A stretch of 21,177 nt of DNA from an uncultured Porphyromonadaceae bacterium (lineage in GTDB: Bacteria > Bacteroidota > Bacteroidia > Bacteroidales > Muribaculaceae): the NCBI GenBank assembly GCA_900548705.1, contig URLF01000044.1, forward strand, positions 1 to 21,177, read 5' to 3'. The position numbers and the translations under genes were made by a program. Positions 1-7,644 of the stretch are shown in pieces (the first letter of the stretch is position 1; each line of letters opens with the position of its first letter). The notes beneath the pieces were generated by a model. It ran no database searches. It saw nothing but the letters and a program-made list of their open reading frames with translations, and had not been told where the DNA came from.

Positions 1-319
1 GGTCCATTATCCACTTTATTATTCTCGTCTCGCGGACTGTGCGCCGGAAGGCGAGCAATAGGCCGTAGAGGACATTGACGATGAAGAGTATCTGGCATCC
101 CCGCAACACTCTCGCTATGTGGCGGTAATCCGAGGCGGAATGGTCAAAGCCGAAATAGACCGTCAATGCCGTCAGGCAGACAATCGACCCGGCGAAAGTG
201 GCGACCCCCAGAATGTTGCTGCCGATACGAATCGCAGGCACAAAACGCGCGGTGAACCGGAGGTAAGCGTGCCACGCCACCACCAACCGTCGTCTTATGC
301 CTGTCAATCCGCCCGGCAT
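1..319 (-). CDS. Partial membrane protein, N-terminal 106 residues (possible TrkH-type transporter)
   Basis: An open frame runs on the minus strand from an ATG at 319 to the left edge with no stop, so only the N-terminus (106 codons) is visible. The start lies 6 bases after the stop of the upstream DUF4923 gene, which suggests translation from one transcript. The N-terminus is rich in Arg (IRRR, then LRFTARF). Two hydrophobic stretches follow at about residues 34-56 and 76-91, separated by a short polar loop, and then a basic segment (RRTVRE). This resembles the extra N-terminal helices of Bacteroidales TrkH-family potassium transporters, but no diagnostic pore motif is in the visible part. 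The coding call is fairly safe from length, hydrophobic pattern and spacing. The functional suggestion is weak. Confidence 0.65.
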   Translation of the reverse strand, partial: MPGGLTGIRRRLVVAWHAYLRFTARFVPAIRIGSNILGVATFAGSIVCLTALTVYFGFDHSASDYRHIARVLRGCQILFIVNVLYGLLLAFRRTVRETRIIKWIMD

Positions 320-325
320 GTCAGT

Positions 326-1108
326 TTACCGTTTTTTCAGCATGTCGAGCAACGATCCCAGCCCTCCGGCCTGACCGGTGGAATCGGGTGTCTCCTGCTG
401 TTGTGTCGAGGTGTTGCCAGCAGTTCCTACCGACCCGGTTTTGGTGAGGGAGAAACCGCAGTTCAGCCCGTCGTAGCTGTTCAGGAAAGTCGCGGCGGCC
501 TGAAGGGTCTGTTTGCCGGTAAGCTTGGCCACAGTGTTCATCAGGCTCAGCAGCTTCGAGGCATCGAAAGTCATTATCAGTCCGTTGCCGGATTTCTGCA
601 CATCGGCGGCAATCTTGCCGAAACTCATCTTGCCGAGGGCCTTGAAGGTGAAGATGAAGGAATTGGCCGATGTCTGGGTCGAATCGCGCTGGAATGTGCC
701 GTTCAGCTTGATTTTCCCCAGCGAGAACTCGAATGTCTTCTCCGGGGTGAGGGTGACGACGAGATTATGCATGCCTGCCTTCTCGTAGTAGGGGGCGAGT
801 TTGTTGACAATCGTTGCAGCCATGGCGACACCACCGGCTTTCTGCAGGAAGTTGTCGCTCTTGAATGTGATGGCCGGTTCCTTGTAGGCATACACTCCGG
901 CGAGGTCTTCTTCTGACAGCTGTCCTCCGCCAAGCAGGCCGGAAATCAGACCGCCGAGGGCATCCCCCAGACCGCTCCCGGGCTGTGAACCCTCTGAAGA
1001 TGAACCTCCGGCGAGACCACCGAGGAGATCACGGATGTCAGGCTCGGCCTTGATGGAGGGCGCCGCTATCAAAAACATGGCCAGGATAGCAAATACAATC
1101 TTTTTCAT
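326..1108 (-). CDS. DUF4923 family secreted protein
   Basis: The protein has 260 residues. It starts with a signal peptide of about 21 residues (MKKIVFAILAMFLIAAPSIKA) with no lipobox cysteine, so export to the periplasm or outer membrane is expected. Residues about 27-63 are a Gly/Ser/Leu-rich low-complexity segment. Residues about 65-225 form the conserved body (LAGVYAYKEPAITF, then alternating strands such as LNGTF and FIFTFKALGKMSF), which I recognise as DUF4923, a Bacteroidetes family of unknown function. A Thr/Gln/Gly-rich linker then leads to a C-terminal GGLGSLLDMLKKR, which echoes the N-terminal Gly-Leu motif. The gene probably forms an operon with the membrane protein downstream of it, 6 bases away. 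A Bacteroidetes-type minus-7 element lies about 60 bases upstream. No enzymatic residues can be named. Confidence 0.85.
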   Translation of the reverse strand: MKKIVFAILAMFLIAAPSIKAEPDIRDLLGGLAGGSSSEGSQPGSGLGDALGGLISGLLGGGQLSEEDLAGVYAYKEPAITFKSDNFLQKAGGVAMAATIVNKLAPYYEKAGMHNLVVTLTPEKTFEFSLGKIKLNGTFQRDSTQTSANSFIFTFKALGKMSFGKIAADVQKSGNGLIMTFDASKLLSLMNTVAKLTGKQTLQAAATFLNSYDGLNCGFSLTKTGSVGTAGNTSTQQQETPDSTGQAGGLGSLLDMLKKR

Positions 1109-1166
1109 ACCTTAATATAACATTGGAAATTAGCTAATGGTCACGGCAAAAACCGCAATTACGAGG

Positions 1167-1174
1167 CAAAATTA
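1167..1174 (-). promoter_or_regulatory. Minus-7 element for the DUF4923 gene
   Basis: Read on the minus strand this is TAATTTTG, a full match to the Bacteroidetes TAnnTTTG minus-7 consensus. It lies about 60 bases upstream of the DUF4923 ATG. A TTG sits 13 bases further upstream, closer than the usual spacing of about 19, so the minus-33 box is not convincing. Confidence 0.5.
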
Positions 1175-1277
1175 ACAAAATCTTTTTCAATCCTGTCATA
1201 AATAACGGGGAGTTGGACGACACGCCACTGTTAAAAACTTTAACACTCGATTGTTTTTTCCTTACGTCAAAAAAACT

Positions 1278-1285
1278 TAACTTTA
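1278..1285 (+). promoter_or_regulatory. Possible minus-7 element for the barrel/PCMD cassette
   Basis: TAACTTTA matches TAnnTTTG at all positions but the last. It lies about 140 bases upstream of the first barrel gene and would put the inverted repeat at 1303-1319 early in the transcript. The nearest upstream TTG (1251-1253) is 24 bases away, longer than usual, so the call is tentative. Confidence 0.3.
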
Positions 1286-1302
1286 CAAAAATTTTGCGTG
1301 TG

Positions 1303-1319
1303 GTAGTCGGGACGACTAC
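1303..1319. repeat. Perfect inverted repeat in leader of barrel cassette
   Basis: GTAGTCG and CGACTAC form a 7-bp perfect inverted repeat around GGA. No T-run follows, so it is not a typical terminator. It could be an operator or a short hairpin in the 5' untranslated region of the cassette starting at 1425. Confidence 0.5.
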
Positions 1320-1424
1320 GTTCTGACAGAGGCAAATTATTGGTTTTTAACATCTTATCACAATTCTGGTTGAAAATCGAAAAAGCCTCCTGTAACTGAC
1401 AGGTCACGTTTCAAAGTGCATTTG

Positions 1425-2171
1425 ATGAATACTATCGTAAAAAAGATATTGGCCATTCTCGTGTTGGCTGTCATCTCGGCAGGAAGCGGCGCAAGCGCCC
1501 AGGTCGAGTTCAAGCGCGGGCTGGAACAGATATCCTTCATCCCCAAGGGGCAATGGATAACCGGTGTCAGCGTGAGCTTCTCGCAGTCTAACCAGGACAA
1601 CTACCAGTTCTTCATAGTCGAGGACATGTCGGGCGACGCCTATACATTCAAGGTGAGCCCGATGCTGATGTATTGCTTCAAAGACAACCTTTGCGCCGGC
1701 GGAAAGATGTCATATACCCGCACGCGTACCCGCCTCGACCAGGCAAGGATGGTCATAGACTCCGAGACCGATTACTCCGTCGACAACCTCTACCAGATTT
1801 CCCACAACTACTCGGCGATGGCCTGTTTCCGCAACTACATAAGCCTGGGGCGCAGCCATCGTTTCGGTTTCTTCAACGAAGTGCAGCTCCAGTTTGGAGG
1901 GGGCGAGTCGAAGATAATAAACGGTCGCGGGAATGACCTGACGGGCACATTCGACAAGAGCTGGAACATGAACATCGGCCTCGCTCCCGGAATGGTGATG
2001 TTCCTCAACAACTATTCGGCGATAGAGGTGAATGTGGGTGTGTTAGGTTTCAATTATTCCCACACCACCTCCAAGACCGACCAGGTCTACCTCGCCTCAC
2101 GCGAGTCGAAACAGGCCAACTTCAAAATCAACCTATTCTCGATTACCTTCGGGGTCGCGTTCTATCTGTAA
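1425..2171 (+). CDS. Outer-membrane barrel-like protein, first paralogue
   Basis: The protein has 248 residues from ATG 1425. The frame also allows GTG 1416, but the ATG gives a normal signal peptide (Lys-Lys, hydrophobic core, then GASAQ, cleavage near residue 26), so I chose it. The mature part is made of alternating amphipathic strands rich in Tyr, Phe and Asn, and it ends in a strand with terminal aromatic and leucine (FGVAFYL), as outer-membrane barrels do. It is a paralogue of the next gene. Both carry an IPKGQW motif after the N-terminus, a central RNY-x-x-LGR...RFG-x-FN block, and a matching C-terminal NFK-x-N-x-F motif. The next gene starts 15 bases after this one ends, so they are probably co-transcribed. 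The family name is not certain and the function is unknown. Confidence 0.85.
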   Translation: MNTIVKKILAILVLAVISAGSGASAQVEFKRGLEQISFIPKGQWITGVSVSFSQSNQDNYQFFIVEDMSGDAYTFKVSPMLMYCFKDNLCAGGKMSYTRTRTRLDQARMVIDSETDYSVDNLYQISHNYSAMACFRNYISLGRSHRFGFFNEVQLQFGGGESKIINGRGNDLTGTFDKSWNMNIGLAPGMVMFLNNYSAIEVNVGVLGFNYSHTTSKTDQVYLASRESKQANFKINLFSITFGVAFYL

Positions 2172-2186
2172 AAAACCGAGACAGTC

Positions 2187-3092
2187 ATGATAAGAAAATT
2201 GCTTCTGATGATAATTGGCCTGGTTGTCGCGGTGCTGTCACTGGTAACCGAAGCGTGGGGTGCCGAACGTGTCTTCTCCGATGCGATTCCCTTGCTGGGC
2301 AAACTGACAGAGGGGGAGAAAATCCCCATCGACTCGACGGTCGTCACTGACGACATTCCCGACGAGACAGTGCTGGTCGGGGGAGACACGGTATCGATAA
2401 TCCTCCCGCAGAAAAACTATGGGCGCTACAATCGCGGACTCTATAACTATCTGTTTATCCCCAAAGGACAATGGTCGTTCGGACTGATGGCCTCATACGG
2501 GGAGTTCTCGACCGACGATGTCCAGCTGCTGTCGGTAATCAAAGACCTCGACCTGAACATCAAGGCCTACTCCCTCCAGCCATCAATCACATACTTCTTC
2601 CGCAACAACCAGTCGATAGGAATGAAATTCGTCTATGTGCGCCGCAACCTCGACCTGCCCGGTCTGGCGGTGGATTTCAGCGACGACATGAATTTCTCGC
2701 TCAAGGATGTGAGCTATTACGAGCAGAGTTACTCGACTTCTGTGTCATACCGCAACTATGTCGGCCTGGGACGCGACAGGCGTTTCGGAGTGTTCAATGA
2801 TGTCGACCTCTCTTTCGGCTCCGGCTCGGCAAGGTTCAAACGCTATTACGGAGGGGAATTGCGCGACACCCGCACCAACTCAATGAGCGCGGCCCTGAAC
2901 TTCTCGCCCGGCCTGTGTGTCTTCATTATGGACTATGTGAGCTTCAACGTCAGCTTCGGAGTCTTCGGCATAAAGGTCCACCACGAGAAGCAGCAGACCA
3001 ACGGGGTCGAGGAGGGGACCCGCTTCACCTCGGGAGCCAATTTCAAATTCAATATTTTCAACATCAACTTCGGCATGGCCGTCTTTATCTGA
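2187..3092 (+). CDS. Outer-membrane barrel-like protein, second paralogue
   Basis: The protein has 301 residues. It has a signal peptide (MIRKLLLMIIGLVVAVLSL..., cleavage near residue 26, after WGA). A polar segment of about 50 residues (27-80), absent from its paralogue, then leads into the shared body: IPKGQW, the SYRNYVGLGR...RFGVFND block, and a terminal strand ending FGMAVFI. The strand pattern fits a small outer-membrane barrel. It sits between its shorter paralogue (15 bases upstream) and a PCMD lipoprotein whose ATG is 3 bases after its stop, so translation of the two is probably coupled. The extra N-terminal segment may be a periplasmic or surface extension. No specific substrate or partner can be read from the sequence. 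Confidence 0.85.
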   Translation: MIRKLLLMIIGLVVAVLSLVTEAWGAERVFSDAIPLLGKLTEGEKIPIDSTVVTDDIPDETVLVGGDTVSIILPQKNYGRYNRGLYNYLFIPKGQWSFGLMASYGEFSTDDVQLLSVIKDLDLNIKAYSLQPSITYFFRNNQSIGMKFVYVRRNLDLPGLAVDFSDDMNFSLKDVSYYEQSYSTSVSYRNYVGLGRDRRFGVFNDVDLSFGSGSARFKRYYGGELRDTRTNSMSAALNFSPGLCVFIMDYVSFNVSFGVFGIKVHHEKQQTNGVEEGTRFTSGANFKFNIFNINFGMAVFI

Positions 3093-3095
3093 TAT

Positions 3096-4706
3096 ATGAG
3101 TCTGAGAATGGAAACAATGCCAGTCATAAAGACCTCCCGGACGACACGCCTCCTGACGGCGGTGCTGTCGGCAGCTGTCCTGATGTTACAAGGATGCCTC
3201 AAAAACGACATCCCCTATCCCCGCATACAGCCCGACTTTCTGACCATGGAGGCCGAAGGGCTGGAAAAACCGGCGGAAATAGATGTTGCCAACCGTATGG
3301 TAACCCTCACTTTCGGCGAGGAGGTCAACATAAAGAAAGCCCATATCACTTCTTACACCATAACAGAGGGGGCGTCGCTCACAGGCGGCAATCTCGACCA
3401 GCCCCTGAATCTGTCTGACTATTACATATGTACCCTGTCTCTATATCAGGACTATGACTGGGTAATCAAGGGGGTACAGAACATCGAGCGGTATTTCACA
3501 GTGGAGAATCAGGTCGGGGCGACAATCATCGATGTCGGCGGTCGACGTGTGAAGGTCAACGTGTCATCCAACGGAGGCGGACTCAGCAAAGTTAAGGTGC
3601 TGACCATGAAGCTCGGTCCCGTCAACTCCCTGACCACCCCCGCGCTCGAAGGAGAGACCATCGACCTCACGCGCCCGGTGGATGTGACGGTCAACGCCTA
3701 CGGTGAGGAGAGCGTATGGACCATCATCGGCGAGGAGGTGACATCCAATGTGCAGACAATCCGCGCCGACGCGTGGACTAATGTGGCATGGGTCTACGGA
3801 GCCGGACTCGATGGTGTGGAGAACGGTGTGGAATATCGTCTCTACGGCACACAGGAATGGACAAAAGCGCCATTGTCATGGATAACCAACACCGGTTCAA
3901 CCTTCTACGCCCGTCTGGTCAACCTCAACCCTGACACGGAATACGAGGCTCGCACATATGGCGGCGCGGAATATGGCGATGTGGTGAGATTCACCACCGG
4001 TTCAATCGTCCAGCTTCCTAACTCGTCACTCTCACAATGGTCTAAAAACGGTGCCGTATGGCAGCCGTGGGGAGAGGGTGAGACACCATACTGGGACACT
4101 GGCAACAAGGGGGCATCCACCCTCGGCTCAAGCAATGTGATACCTACGTCCGACACCTCGTCGGGAACCGGGCAGGCCGCTATGCTCCAGACAAAGTTCG
4201 TCGGAGTCGGAATCATCGGCAAGATTGCCGCCGGAAGTGTCTTTGTCGGGTCATACCTCCGCACTGACGGCACCAACGGTGTGCTGCAGTTCGGACGCGA
4301 GTTCACCGAGCGTCCCACCCGCCTGCGTGGCTATTTCAACTATAAGACAGCCCCCATCAACAAGGCCAGCACGGAATACCAGAACCTGCTCGGACAACCC
4401 GACACCTGCATCGTCTGGTGTGCGCTCATCGACTCTCCCCAACCCTTTGAGTGCCGCACCAACCCCAAGGACCAGAACCTCTTCAACCCGTCTGCTTCCT
4501 ATGTAGTGGCCTACGGCAAGATGCAGTGTGGCGACAACATACCCCAGTACATACCCTTCGAGGTCAACCTCGAATACACCGCCACCAACCGACAGCCGAA
4601 ATACATCCTCGTGGTCGCTTCGTCAAGCAAATATGGCGACTACTTCACCGGTGGCGACGGTGCGGTGATGTGTCTCGACGACCTTGAACTGGAATATGAC
4701 TATTAA
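3096..4706 (+). CDS. PCMD-domain surface lipoprotein
   Basis: The protein has 536 residues from ATG 3096. ATGs at 3108 and 3117 are also possible, and the 3117 start gives the most typical signal peptide. A lipobox LQGC places the lipidated Cys at residue 34. The order is: lipoprotein signal; Ig-like or Bacteroidetes-specific N-terminal repeats to about residue 225 (NIERYFTVE, then a second strand-rich unit); a fibronectin-III-like unit at about 230-305 (NLNPDTEYEARTYGG); and a C-terminal PCMD domain (PF13201, putative carbohydrate metabolism domain) from about 310. The PCMD part has the typical LPNSSLSQWS opening, TGNKGAS, and a C-terminal SSSKYGDYFTGGDGAV...DDLELEY. PCMD has a jelly-roll-like fold and its biochemical role is unproven. 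Gene overlap distances (3 bases on both sides) tie it to the barrels. Confidence 0.88.
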   Translation: MSLRMETMPVIKTSRTTRLLTAVLSAAVLMLQGCLKNDIPYPRIQPDFLTMEAEGLEKPAEIDVANRMVTLTFGEEVNIKKAHITSYTITEGASLTGGNLDQPLNLSDYYICTLSLYQDYDWVIKGVQNIERYFTVENQVGATIIDVGGRRVKVNVSSNGGGLSKVKVLTMKLGPVNSLTTPALEGETIDLTRPVDVTVNAYGEESVWTIIGEEVTSNVQTIRADAWTNVAWVYGAGLDGVENGVEYRLYGTQEWTKAPLSWITNTGSTFYARLVNLNPDTEYEARTYGGAEYGDVVRFTTGSIVQLPNSSLSQWSKNGAVWQPWGEGETPYWDTGNKGASTLGSSNVIPTSDTSSGTGQAAMLQTKFVGVGIIGKIAAGSVFVGSYLRTDGTNGVLQFGREFTERPTRLRGYFNYKTAPINKASTEYQNLLGQPDTCIVWCALIDSPQPFECRTNPKDQNLFNPSASYVVAYGKMQCGDNIPQYIPFEVNLEYTATNRQPKYILVVASSSKYGDYFTGGDGAVMCLDDLELEYDY

Positions 4707-4733
4707 TTAATGAGTATCGAAACTTTCAGATAT

Positions 4734-5480
4734 ATGAAAACAATAACCAAAGCACTCGCGACAATCATTCTCGCAGCGGCCTCATCAGGGGTCGCCGGTG
4801 CGCAAAGCTATATGTTCGACAATCCGGAAAACCGCACATACTTCGGTGTGAGGGCCGGACTTGACATCTCATCCGCCGCCAACGGGGGGGCGATGTTCAG
4901 CAACAAGGCCGGATTCAGCGCCGGCGCGATATATAACATACCCGTCGTTGCCAACTTCTACTTCGAGCCTGGACTGTATCTCTTCTACAATACCTTCGGA
5001 ACAGTCCATCTCGAAAATTACCCTTATATAGTCACCGATTCGGAGGGTAACGAGAATGAATATTACAAACTGTATCAGGTGGACGGTAGCCTGCGAAACT
5101 TCGGATTCCGTATCCCGATGAACCTCGGCTATCACTTCGACTTTGCCGACGACCTGTCTGTAAGCGTCTTCACCGGTCCGCAATTCAACCTCGGCCTTGT
5201 GGCACGCTACCACCAGAACGAAGTCATCACCCCCGGCAACGAGACAGTGAAGTCGACCTCAGTAGACGCTTTCGGCACAGGAGGTTTCAAGCACTTCGAC
5301 ATGCAATGGAACTTCGGTATAGGCCTGACCTATCAGCGTTATTTCGTCAGCATCGGCGGTTCGGTTGGTGTCACCCGTATGAAGAGCGCGTCAATCATCG
5401 AAGCGGGTCCCTATAAAGTCGACCTGCGCCGCAACATCCGCCGCAATCTCTTCAACATCTCCGTGGGATATAATTTCTGA
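4734..5480 (+). CDS. Outer-membrane beta-barrel protein (OMP_b-brl_2 type)
   Basis: The protein has 248 residues from ATG 4734. An in-frame ATG at 4710 (3 bases after the upstream stop) would add eight residues before the signal peptide. I prefer 4734 because it begins MKTITK followed directly by the hydrophobic core and an A-x-A cleavage region (GVAGAQ, near residue 24). The mature protein shows the pattern of the porin-like PF13568 family: YFGVRAGLD, KAGFSAGAIYNIP, FYFEPGLYL, RIPMNLGYHF, FTGPQFNLGL, and a C-terminal strand ending NISVGYNF with terminal Phe. This is an eight- to ten-strand outer-membrane barrel. It is last in the cassette, about 180 bases before the SusR-like gene. The role is unknown and is presumably shared with the PCMD lipoprotein. 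Confidence 0.85.
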   Translation: MKTITKALATIILAAASSGVAGAQSYMFDNPENRTYFGVRAGLDISSAANGGAMFSNKAGFSAGAIYNIPVVANFYFEPGLYLFYNTFGTVHLENYPYIVTDSEGNENEYYKLYQVDGSLRNFGFRIPMNLGYHFDFADDLSVSVFTGPQFNLGLVARYHQNEVITPGNETVKSTSVDAFGTGGFKHFDMQWNFGIGLTYQRYFVSIGGSVGVTRMKSASIIEAGPYKVDLRRNIRRNLFNISVGYNF

Positions 5481-5563
5481 TTTCATTCCATCCGACTCAA
5501 TCCTGTCAGTCCTGCGAGTACCCGACATAGTGCGAAACGGCATCAATTTACAAAACTGACATA

Positions 5564-5591
5564 TACAATCAAGTCTGGTACAATCAAGTCT
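5564..5591. repeat. Tandem 13-bp direct repeat upstream of the SusR-like gene
   Basis: TACAATCAAGTCT occurs twice (5564-5576 and 5579-5591), separated by GG, a period of 15 bases. It lies about 70-100 bases upstream of the regulator start in an otherwise featureless 180-base gap. It could be a pair of protein-binding sites, for instance for autoregulation, or a small local duplication. Confidence 0.6.
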
Positions 5592-5662
5592 CGTTTTGTC
5601 GCGGGTGGGGCATTTTTATGGCAGATATGCAATAAATTATGTAAGGTTGCGTTTTATGGGTG

Positions 5663-7324
5663 ATGAGATGGATTGCCACCACCATAGTGTCGATTTTTCT
5701 TCTCCTTTCATTTGAAGCTGAAGGGAGGAGGGCAACACGGATTGACTCGTTGATCAACGAGCTTGACACCGTAATCACCAACCGTTCGCGTTATTTCGAA
5801 ATAAAGGAAACCAGGATTTCAACGTTGAAATCATCCTTGGTTTCCGCCAGGGATGACAGGGACAGATTCGACATATTAGGCACGCTTATAGACGAATACA
5901 ATCCCTATAACACCGACTCGGCCCTGATGTACAGTCTCGAACGCGAGGCTGTGGCAAACAAAATCGGAGACCCGGCACGCATCTACAATGCCCGAATGAA
6001 CCGTGCGGCAGCCCTGAGTGCCATCGGTATGTACCCCGAGGTGATAGAGCTGATGGAGAATATCAAGACAGACGATCTCCCGGGTTATCTTCATCCTTTC
6101 TACTTCCATATAATGCGTACCCTTTATGGGCGGTTGGCTGATTATTCCGCCTTCGAGCCGGAGAGGAAGCGTTATGAGGAACTCACCGACGCATACCGTG
6201 ATTCGTTGATGAGGGTAAATGAACCCGGTTCGCTCCCTTTCGCCATATCACGCGCCGACCAGCTCAATGCCCATGGCCGTCCCGGAGAAGCTCTCGCTGT
6301 CATGGCTGAGTTTATGGACACCCATGAGCTGACTGAGCATGACAAGGCGATATGTGCCTGGACATTGTCGGAGTCGTATGCCCTCCAGGGCAATATCGAC
6401 GGACAGAAGGAGCAATTGCTGCTCTCCGCGATTTCCGATATGAAAAGCGCCGTCAGGGAGTACATCTCCCTCCGCTCCCTTGCCCTGTTGCTCTACAAAG
6501 AGGGGGATCTTGACCGGGCTTACCGTTTCCTCAATGTCTGTGTGGAGGATGCCTCGAAAAGCAACGCCCGTCACCGAATCATTGAGCTTAACGAGACTTA
6601 CCCGATGATCAACGGCATCTACATCGATGCGATGAAGAGGCAGAAAAAGTCGTTGCAGTGGGCGTTGGCAATCATTACCGTCATCTCCCTTTCGCTGCTT
6701 GGGGCTTTGTTCTTCATCAAGAAGCAGATGAGCAAGATTGCCGCCGCCCGGAAGACCATTGAGGAGAACAACATAAGGCTCAACACCCTCAACTCGCGCC
6801 TTACCGAATCGAACCGTGAGCTGTGTGAGGCCAACCGCTCAATCGCTGAGAACTCCCGCGTCAAGGAGACTTACATTGGCCGGTATATGGACCAGTGTCT
6901 TGAATATATCGAGCGTCTCGACTCTTACCGGAAGTCAATCGCCAAGATGGCTTCCACCGGCAAGACCGAGGAACTGAAGAAGATGGTGAAATCTTCGGCG
7001 GCTATCGACGATGAGCTGAAACTGTTTTACGGACATTTCGACACTACCTTCCTCAAACTCTTCCCGACCTTCGTGGAGGATTTCAACAAACTGCTCGTGC
7101 CGGAAGAGGCGATTGTCCCAAAGAAGCCAGGCTCTCTGACAACCGAACTACGCATTTTCGCTCTGATAAGACTCGGTATCACCGACAGTGACCGTATAGC
7201 CAAATTCCTGAGATATTCGATTACCACAATCTATAATTATCGCACACGAGTGAGAAACAAGGCTGCCGGCGACCGTTCCAGACTTGAGGAACAGGTATTG
7301 CTCATAGGCCGTTCCGAACTTTGA
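5663..7324 (+). CDS. susR: SusR-like membrane-spanning transcriptional regulator (DUF6377)
   Basis: The protein has 553 residues from ATG 5663; a GTG directly before it (5660) is the alternative start. The layout matches SusR of Bacteroides thetaiotaomicron, about 540 residues, the maltose-responsive activator of the starch genes. An N-terminal hydrophobic signal/anchor (about 3-18) is followed by a periplasmic helical, TPR-like sensor region (about 25-325; repeated A-L-x-x-x-G-like helices such as LYKEGDLDRAYRFLN). A transmembrane helix (WALAIITVISLSLLGALFFI, about 333-352) and a cytoplasmic coiled coil (about 355-410) come next. The C-terminal domain ends in a helix-turn-helix-like segment (about 493-534; LIRLGITDSDRIAKFLRYS...IYNYRTRVRNKA). 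By family, it should bind an oligosaccharide in the periplasm and activate the downstream susC promoter. It is adjacent to, and in the same direction as, the PUL. Confidence 0.88.
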   Translation: MRWIATTIVSIFLLLSFEAEGRRATRIDSLINELDTVITNRSRYFEIKETRISTLKSSLVSARDDRDRFDILGTLIDEYNPYNTDSALMYSLEREAVANKIGDPARIYNARMNRAAALSAIGMYPEVIELMENIKTDDLPGYLHPFYFHIMRTLYGRLADYSAFEPERKRYEELTDAYRDSLMRVNEPGSLPFAISRADQLNAHGRPGEALAVMAEFMDTHELTEHDKAICAWTLSESYALQGNIDGQKEQLLLSAISDMKSAVREYISLRSLALLLYKEGDLDRAYRFLNVCVEDASKSNARHRIIELNETYPMINGIYIDAMKRQKKSLQWALAIITVISLSLLGALFFIKKQMSKIAAARKTIEENNIRLNTLNSRLTESNRELCEANRSIAENSRVKETYIGRYMDQCLEYIERLDSYRKSIAKMASTGKTEELKKMVKSSAAIDDELKLFYGHFDTTFLKLFPTFVEDFNKLLVPEEAIVPKKPGSLTTELRIFALIRLGITDSDRIAKFLRYSITTIYNYRTRVRNKAAGDRSRLEEQVLLIGRSEL

Positions 7325-7526
7325 AAACACATCCCCCAAAGAGTTGTCTGTTTTACCCGGTGCTGACCTCGCCGACGGCTTTTCACGGCCCTCACTGATA
7401 GGGCTTCCCGGGTAGACTGACATCTGATTATCGTCAATCCTGAAGCCAAAACCACCAATTTTCGTTCAAAACCAACTATATAATTTACCCCTCCTGAAAT
7501 GCCTAATCTATTGTATCCCAGTGTTA

Positions 7527-7544
7527 AGTGGTCTCCAATCCACT
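7527..7544. promoter_or_regulatory. Inverted repeat upstream of susC promoter, candidate SusR operator
   Basis: AGTGG (7527-7531) and CCACT (7540-7544) are perfect inverse complements with an 8-base spacer, so the half-site centres are about 13 bases apart. The site ends 20 bases before the minus-33 box, the usual place for an activator-binding site. Assignment to the SusR-like protein is inference from position only. Confidence 0.4.
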
Positions 7545-7563
7545 ACTTTTTCAGTATAGGACA

Positions 7564-7594
7564 TTGACAAAGATGTTTTCTATATCTAACTTTG
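7564..7594 (+). promoter_or_regulatory. susC operon promoter
   Basis: TTG (7564-7566) and TAACTTTG (7587-7594) are separated by 20 bases and match the Bacteroidetes minus-33 and TAnnTTTG minus-7 elements. Transcription would begin near 7601, which gives a leader of about 45 bases before the ATG at 7645. Confidence 0.75.
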
Positions 7595-7644
7595 CAGAAA
7601 AGACTACTTGCCTAACAGAATTTTCTAACCAAAAAATCTTATCA

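Larger units (their letters stand above)
1109..1424. other. Divergent intergenic region
   Basis: This 316-base AT-rich region separates the minus-strand DUF4923 gene from the plus-strand barrel cassette. No gene is supported here. It holds a perfect minus-strand TAnnTTTG match (1167-1174), a near match on the plus strand (TAACTTTA, 1278-1285) and a perfect 7-bp inverted repeat (1303-1319). Promoters for both directions are therefore expected here. Confidence 0.7.
7325..7644. other. Regulator-susC intergenic region
   Basis: This 320-base region holds the susC promoter (7564-7594), a likely operator-like inverted repeat (7527-7544), and a weak GCCCT/AGGGC hairpin (7388-7404) that lacks a T-run. 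No coding sequence is supported. The susC reading frame stays open back to 7528, but that would place coding sequence over the promoter. Confidence 0.7.

Noticed and set aside
119..916. Plus-strand open frame of 265 codons at the left end
   Set aside because: It is antisense to the DUF4923 gene and to the partial membrane protein, both of which have proper signal or hydrophobic segments. Its own product looks like non-coding translation.
7388..7404. GCCCT/AGGGC hairpin after the regulator gene as terminator
   Set aside because: The stem is 5 bp with a 7-base loop and no T-run, too weak to call a terminator.
7528..7644. Upstream in-frame extension of SusC
   Set aside because: The frame is open, but it would run through a good promoter and put 39 residues before a normal signal peptide. 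The ATG at 7645 is far more likely.
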